This document shows positions 60,008 through 64,000 of a DNA stretch of 64,000 nucleotides, piece by piece; position 1 is the first letter of the stretch; the number at the start of each line of letters is the position of its first letter. Made by a program: the position numbers and the translations under genes. The notes beneath the pieces were generated by a model. That model was not told the origin of the DNA. It saw nothing but the letters and a program-made list of their open reading frames with translations, and did not search any database. The DNA comes from Actinomycetospora lutea (GTDB taxonomy: Bacteria; Actinomycetota; Actinomycetes; Mycobacteriales; Pseudonocardiaceae). Where the stretch lies: the NCBI RefSeq assembly GCF_028737205.1, contig NZ_JAQZAL010000003.1:267095-331094 (forward strand), in the 5' to 3' direction.

Positions 60008-61572
60008 GGGCGGGAATCTCCCATCCCGGCCGGGGCCTGCGCGAGGATCGCGGCGCGATCGGGCTTGCCCTGCTCGGTGAGCGGGACGTCGGCGAGGACG
60101 ACGACCACGAGCGTCGCGGCCACGTCCGCGCCGTGCTCGCCGGCCACCGCGTCGCGGCACGCCTGCGGGTCGACCGTCGCGCCGTCCCACGGCTGCACGG
60201 CGGCCACCCGTCGTCCGGCGTCGGCCACCACCACCGCGTACCGCACGGCGGGCAGGCGCATCAGCGTGTCCTCGACACCGGTCGGCGTCACCAGCCGGCC
60301 GTCGACGACGACGCAGTCGGCGGCCCGCCCGAGGATGTGCAGGTGGCCGTCGGCGCCGAGGCGGCCGAGGTCGCCGGTGCGGTACCAGCCGTCGACGAAG
60401 TGCTCGGCCTGCTCCACGGGGCGGTTGCGGTAGCCGTGGGCCATGGCGGCGGAGCGCACCTCGATGCTCCCGTACCCGGGGTCGAGCGCGCCGTCGGAGC
60501 CCGACTCTCCCGGGCGCCGGAACCGGACCTCGACGCCGGGCAGGACACGCCCGGCGCTCGTGGCGCGCTCGGAGTCGTCGGGGTCGTACTCGTCGGGGCG
60601 CAGCGCGCTGACGATGCCCATCTCGCTGGCGCCGTAGGTGTGCTGGAGCACCGGACCGAGGCGTTCGCGGGCGCGCCGGCGCAGGGCGGGCGGCGCGGAG
60701 GCCCCGATGTGGGTGAGCGTCCGCAGCGTGGAGAGGTCGCGGCGCGCGACGTCGGGGTGGTCCATGAGCGCGACCAGCTGCGGCTCGACGAGGAACAGGT
60801 CGGTGATCCGTTCGGCCTCGATCGCGGCGAGCAGGGCGGCGGGCTCGGAGTCGTCGCGCAGCACCACGGTGCCGCCGCCGATGAGCGTCTGGGCGACGAG
60901 GATCTGGGTGAGGTAGGCCTCGGCGCCCGAGGCGAGCTGGCGGCGCTCCGGACGGTGCGGGGTGGCGACCGCCGCGGCCCACGCGGCGACGTCGCGCACG
61001 CTGCTCTTCGGGATGCCGGTGGTCCCGCCCGAGGACAGCACCGTGCCGAGGTCCGCCAGGCGCGAGCGCGACGCGAACGGCTCGGGGGACTGCGCGGCGG
61101 CGAGCTCGTCGAGACGGCGCGGGACGCCCGCGACCGGCCCGACGGCGACCACCGGGGCGCTCGTGGCGGGCAGGAGGTGCGCGGTCTGCGGGAACACGAC
61201 GACCAGCGCCGGGTCGATCTGCTCGAGCTGGCGGGCCCGCCGGTCCGCCCCGGGCGGCGCCGACAGGTACACCGCCCCCGCGTCGACCAGGTGCGTCGCG
61301 TAGCGCACGGCGAGCGCCTCGGGGCGGTTCGGCGCGTACTGGGCCACGAGGTCGCCGGAGCCGAGGCCCAGGCTCGTCAGCGCCCGCGCGTAGCGGTGGA
61401 CGAGGGCCAGCAGCCCGGCGCCGGTGGTCTCGCCGTCGGGGTGGCGCAGCACCACGCGGTCGCCCGCGGCGCGCAGGGCGCCGACGATCTGCTCGACCGA
61501 GGGGTGGACGCCGGGAGGATGCGGTGGGGCCGTCGGCGCGGGGTCGACCGGCTCGGCCGCCGTGTTCGTCAC
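60004..61572 (-). CDS. ANL-superfamily adenylate-forming enzyme
   Basis: 522 aa. The phosphate loop is VLSSGGTTGIPKSSVRD, motif A5 is QHTYGASEMGIV, and the hinge motif is WYRTGDLGRLGADGHLHILGRAAD, with the C-terminal catalytic Lys in EQGKPDRAAIL. It activates a carboxylate as acyl-AMP; the acceptor (CoA, carrier protein or other) is unclear. It is upstream of, and coupled to, the keto-acid decarboxylase (GTGA), so the two probably act on one metabolite. GTG 61572 is chosen; an ATG at 61636 in frame would overlap the divergent psuG start. Confidence 0.83.
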   Translation of the reverse strand: MTNTAAEPVDPAPTAPPHPPGVHPSVEQIVGALRAAGDRVVLRHPDGETTGAGLLALVHRYARALTSLGLGSGDLVAQYAPNRPEALAVRYATHLVDAGAVYLSAPPGADRRARQLEQIDPALVVVFPQTAHLLPATSAPVVAVGPVAGVPRRLDELAAAQSPEPFASRSRLADLGTVLSSGGTTGIPKSSVRDVAAWAAAVATPHRPERRQLASGAEAYLTQILVAQTLIGGGTVVLRDDSEPAALLAAIEAERITDLFLVEPQLVALMDHPDVARRDLSTLRTLTHIGASAPPALRRRARERLGPVLQHTYGASEMGIVSALRPDEYDPDDSERATSAGRVLPGVEVRFRRPGESGSDGALDPGYGSIEVRSAAMAHGYRNRPVEQAEHFVDGWYRTGDLGRLGADGHLHILGRAADCVVVDGRLVTPTGVEDTLMRLPAVRYAVVVADAGRRVAAVQPWDGATVDPQACRDAVAGEHGADVAATLVVVVLADVPLTEQGKPDRAAILAQAPAGMGDSRP

Positions 61573-61633
61573 GCTCCGTACGGTTCCGTCCAAGGCGTCG
61601 ATGATCCAGAGGCCGTTCGAGTGAGGAGCAGTC

Positions 61634-62545
61634 ATGTCCCCTGCGGTGCGCATCGCGGACGAGGTGCGCGCGGCGGTCGCCGCGGGCCGCCCCGTCGTGG
61701 CCCTCGAGACGACAATCCTCACCCACGGCCTGCCCCGGCCCCGCAACCTCGAGGTCGCGCGGGAGGCCGAGGCGCTGCTGCGGGACGCGGGGGTCGTGCC
61801 CGCGACGGTGGGGGTGGTCGGCGGCCGGCCCGCGGTCGGGCTGGCGGACGCGGAGATCGTGCGGCTCGCCGCGGGGGACGGGGTCGAGAAGCTCAGCGTC
61901 CGCGACCTCCCGGTGGCCGTGGCCCGCGGGTCCGACGGGGGCACGACGGTGGCCGCGACGGCCCTGCTCGCCCACCGCGCGGGCGTCCCGGTGTTCGCCA
62001 CCGGCGGGCTCGGCGGCGTGCACCGCGGGGCGTCGAGGACGTTCGACGAGTCGGCGGACCTCGTCGCGCTCGCCGCGGTGCCGATCCTCGTGGTGTCGGC
62101 GGGCGTCAAGTCGATCCTCGACGTCCCCGCGACCCTCGAGCGGCTCGAGACGCTCAACGTGACCGTGCTGGGCTACCGGACCGACGCGTTCCCCGGCTTC
62201 TACGTCCACGACGCCGGGGTCCCGGTGCCCGCGCGGGTCGACGGGCCGCAGGAGGCGGCCGCGGTGGTCCGTGCCCGCGACGCCCTGGGCCTGTCCGGCG
62301 CGGTCCTGCTGGCCAACCCCGTCGCCGCCGAGGCGCAGCTCGACGTGGCCGAGCACCGCGCGGTGCTGGACGCGGCGCTCGCGGACGCCGCCGACCGCGG
62401 GATCGCCGGCCACGACACCACGCCGTTCCTGCTCGATCACGTCCACCGCGCCACCGCGGGGCGCAGTCTGGACGTCAACGTCGCGGTCTACCGCGGCAAC
62501 GTGGCCCTCGCGGGACAGGTCGCGGCGGCGCTCGCCGTGGTGTAG
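61634..62545 (+). CDS. psuG: Pseudouridine-5'-phosphate glycosidase
   Basis: 303-aa C-glycosidase that cleaves (or makes) pseudouridine 5'-phosphate from ribose 5-phosphate and uracil. PVVALETTILTHGLPRPRNLEVA is the conserved start with the Glu of the active site. The catalytic Lys that opens the ribose ring lies in LVVSAGVKSILDVPATLE, and RTDAFPGFYVHDAG and LLANPV complete the metal/phosphate site. ATG 61634 has GGAG upstream. No psuK kinase gene is adjacent, so the first step of pseudouridine breakdown must be elsewhere or missing. Confidence 0.94.
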   Translation: MSPAVRIADEVRAAVAAGRPVVALETTILTHGLPRPRNLEVAREAEALLRDAGVVPATVGVVGGRPAVGLADAEIVRLAAGDGVEKLSVRDLPVAVARGSDGGTTVAATALLAHRAGVPVFATGGLGGVHRGASRTFDESADLVALAAVPILVVSAGVKSILDVPATLERLETLNVTVLGYRTDAFPGFYVHDAGVPVPARVDGPQEAAAVVRARDALGLSGAVLLANPVAAEAQLDVAEHRAVLDAALADAADRGIAGHDTTPFLLDHVHRATAGRSLDVNVAVYRGNVALAGQVAAALAVV

Positions 62546-62613
62546 TCGGCACCCGGCGCCCGATCCGGGCACCATGGGCGGTCACGGCGGCGACCGGACC
62601 GAGGGGAGATGCG

Positions 62614-63468
62614 GTGACCAGGCAGGGCAGCGAGGTCGACTGGGACACGGAGCGCTCGACGTTCGTGGCCGAGGACGCGACCGAGCGCGCCAGGGGGCGG
62701 GCCGACTACCCGGGCAACGGGTCGGCGCCGGCGACCGGCCCGCACATCGGGCTGCTGGCGCACGCGGTCGGCGACCTCACGCGCGAGCTGCTCGCCGCCC
62801 CCGGTACCGGCGGCATGAACGCGGTCCTGAGCCGGGTCGTCGACATCAGCCGTCGCGTCGTCGCCGGGGCCGACGTCGTCAGCGTGACCCTGCGCCGCGG
62901 GGGGAACGAGGGCTACTCGACGCCGGCGTACTCCGACGAGCTCGCGGTGCGCCTCGACGAGGTGCAGTACGAGCACCAGGAGGGGCCCTGCGTGCGGGCG
63001 CTCGAGGCGGGCGGCCTCGGCGTGGCCGGCAGCGAGGACCTCGCCCACGACGCCACCTTCCCCCGCTTCGGTCCGGCCGCCGCTGAGCTCGGGGCCGGCA
63101 GCGTGTTCGCGGTCGGGCTCTTCCCGGTCGGCGAGAAGCGGCCGCTGCGGGGCGCGCTGAACTTCTACCGCTTCGCCACCGGGGGTTTCGGGCGCACCGA
63201 GCGGGAGGCCGCGCTCCTGCTCGCCGCGCACGTGTCGACGGCGCTCGCCTACGTCACGGTCACCGAGGCCGCCGAGCTGCAGGACGTCCAGTTCCAGACC
63301 GCGCTCGACTCCCGCGACGTCATCGGGCAGGCCAAGGGCATCCTCATGGAGCGCCGCGGGCTCGACGCCGGCGCCGCGTTCGACGTGCTGCGCCGCGCGT
63401 CGCAGGACCTGAACGTCAAGCTGCGCGACGTCGCGGCCACGCTCGCGGAGCGCCGCGCCGACCTCTGA
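62614..63468 (+). CDS. GAF-ANTAR domain regulator (second copy)
   Basis: 284 aa. The GAF part (VVDISRRVVAGADVVSVTLRR, YEHQEGPCVRALEAGG, GALNFYRFATGGFGRTE) precedes ANTAR (ALDSRDVIGQAKGILMERRG and FDVLRRASQDLNVKLRDVA). The ANTAR segment is nearly identical to that at 41139, while the GAF is diverged, suggesting paralogues with different signals but perhaps shared RNA targets. An N-terminal 50-residue acidic extension is present. GTG 62614 follows GAGGGGAGA. Confidence 0.9.
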   Translation: MTRQGSEVDWDTERSTFVAEDATERARGRADYPGNGSAPATGPHIGLLAHAVGDLTRELLAAPGTGGMNAVLSRVVDISRRVVAGADVVSVTLRRGGNEGYSTPAYSDELAVRLDEVQYEHQEGPCVRALEAGGLGVAGSEDLAHDATFPRFGPAAAELGAGSVFAVGLFPVGEKRPLRGALNFYRFATGGFGRTEREAALLLAAHVSTALAYVTVTEAAELQDVQFQTALDSRDVIGQAKGILMERRGLDAGAAFDVLRRASQDLNVKLRDVAATLAERRADL

Positions 63469-63505
63469 CGGGCGCGCCGACCGGCCGGTGCGTGAGGATC
63501 ACCGC

Positions 63506-63916
63506 ATGGCCGACGAGGACGGAGCCGGGAGCCGCGGACGCCGGGCCCGCGAGGCGCTGGGCCGCGCGGGGCGGCGTGTCCGGGAGCTCGACCACTCGGT
63601 GGGGCTGCGCACGGCGGTGCAGCGGGTGCGCCGCGCGCTGCCCGGCGACGCCCACTTCGGCGACCCGCTCTCGCTCGGCGGCGCCCGGCACGCCGAGTCC
63701 GCGGGGCGGGCGGTGGTCGGGCTGACCGGCGACAGGCCCGGCGTCACGCGCGAGGTCGGGCTCGGCGGGCTGCAGCTGGGGCAGGCGGTGCTCGAGCGCG
63801 GCGACCTGCTGGGCCGCCTCGACTCCTCGACGCTCTCGGTGCGCCGCAAGCGCTGGCACACCCGGCTCAAGGGCACTCCCGACGACCTGAAGATCTTCGC
63901 GATCGACCGCCACTGA
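63506..63916 (+). CDS. Adenylyl-cyclase-like protein lacking the catalytic domain
   Basis: 136 aa. RTAVQRVRRALPGDAHFGDPLS, then EVGLGGLQLGQAVLERG resembles the N-terminal helical region of actinobacterial class III adenylyl cyclases, which is normally followed by about 180 catalytic residues. Here it passes directly to RRKRWHTRLKGTPDDLKIFAI, like the extreme C-terminus of the same enzymes. No metal-binding Asp motif is seen. It thus looks like a cyclase with the middle deleted, in frame and still open. ATG 63506 starts it. Recognition is by pattern memory, so the family call is uncertain. Confidence 0.5.
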   Translation: MADEDGAGSRGRRAREALGRAGRRVRELDHSVGLRTAVQRVRRALPGDAHFGDPLSLGGARHAESAGRAVVGLTGDRPGVTREVGLGGLQLGQAVLERGDLLGRLDSSTLSVRRKRWHTRLKGTPDDLKIFAIDRH

Positions 63917-63925
63917 GCCCGCCGA

Positions 63926-63967
63926 TGTGAGCGAACGTCGGGGCTATGGCCCCGACGTTCGCTCACA
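63926..63967. terminator. Perfect 19-bp hairpin, convergent terminator or REP-like palindrome
   Basis: TGTGAGCGAACGTCGGGGC and its exact complement around TATG. It lies between the stop at 63916 and the minus-strand stop at 63977. Such length is more than a simple terminator needs, so a dispersed palindrome is possible. Confidence 0.75.
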
Positions 63968-63976
63968 GGGGGTGGG

Positions 63977-64000
63977 TCAGGCGAAGCCGTCGGGGTCGGT
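63977..64000 (-). CDS. 3' end of a minus-strand gene (partial)
   Basis: TGA stop at 63977-63979 preceded by codons for TDPDGFA, running off the window. Placement opposite the hairpin fits the end of a real gene. Too short to identify. Confidence 0.4.
   Translation of the reverse strand, partial: TDPDGFA

Overview
The window is very G+C-rich actinobacterial chromosome, most likely from the Pseudonocardiales (Pseudonocardia/Actinomycetospora-like). The basis is gene order shared with mycobacteria (dinG, pncB, clpS, DUF2017, mec, cysO, cysM, rhomboid, metallo-beta-lactamase, rph, rdgB; and ctaD beside serB), F420-type flavin enzymes, GAF-ANTAR regulators, frequent GTG starts, and many leaderless promoters with a TANNNT box 6-8 nt before the start codon. 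The genus is an inference. No phage, plasmid or CRISPR locus is visible.

Layout. 0-8 kb: MFS exporter and iron-sulfur photolyase, tRNA-Ala(GGC), then a tightly overlapping ctaD-serB-peptidyl-tRNA hydrolase-ATP-grasp run. 8-11 kb: SnoaL-like protein and a divergent MerR regulator around a large palindromic operator, then a DinG helicase. 11-20.5 kb: the conserved core with NAD salvage (pncA, pncB), N-end-rule adaptor clpS, the CysO/CysM/Mec cysteine pathway, rhomboid, an Rv1339-like phosphodiesterase, rph and rdgB, interrupted by an MFS exporter and lacking murI. 20.5-27.5 kb: methyltransferase, alpha/beta hydrolase, an odd tRNA with anticodon UAG, bcp, acyl-CoA synthetase and thioesterase, and a two-gene polyamine operon (ornithine decarboxylase plus a fused SpeD-SpeE). 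27.5-41 kb: two large low-complexity surface proteins (one frameshifted, one a cutinase/polysaccharide-lyase fusion), F420-type enzymes, amidotransferase, HIT protein, trpS, an S9 peptidase and an acetolactate-synthase-like enzyme.

41-54 kb is accessory and regulatory: GAF-ANTAR protein, P450 with PadR, a universal stress protein, a patatin/NIS-synthetase/Dabb operon, hsp20 with a MerR partner, an SOS-boxed dinB, zwf and small enzymes. 54.5-55.6 kb holds a compact unit that stands out: one gene with an AbiEi-like winged helix and a Vsr/DUF559-like nuclease domain, bounded by inverted copies of a 36-nt palindrome with matching flanks. 56.5-64 kb: MarR, DUF2243 and a CtaG-like gene, a keto-acid decarboxylase with an adenylate-forming partner, psuG, a second GAF-ANTAR protein and what looks like an adenylyl cyclase stripped of its catalytic domain, ending at a 19-bp perfect hairpin.

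Other unexplained structure includes two copies of a 23-nt perfect repeat (one inside dinG), two copies of a double-hairpin repeat placed after stop codons, and a CysO sulfur carrier ending in GGR rather than GG. Motifs were read by eye, and family names come from recognised motifs and not from a database search.
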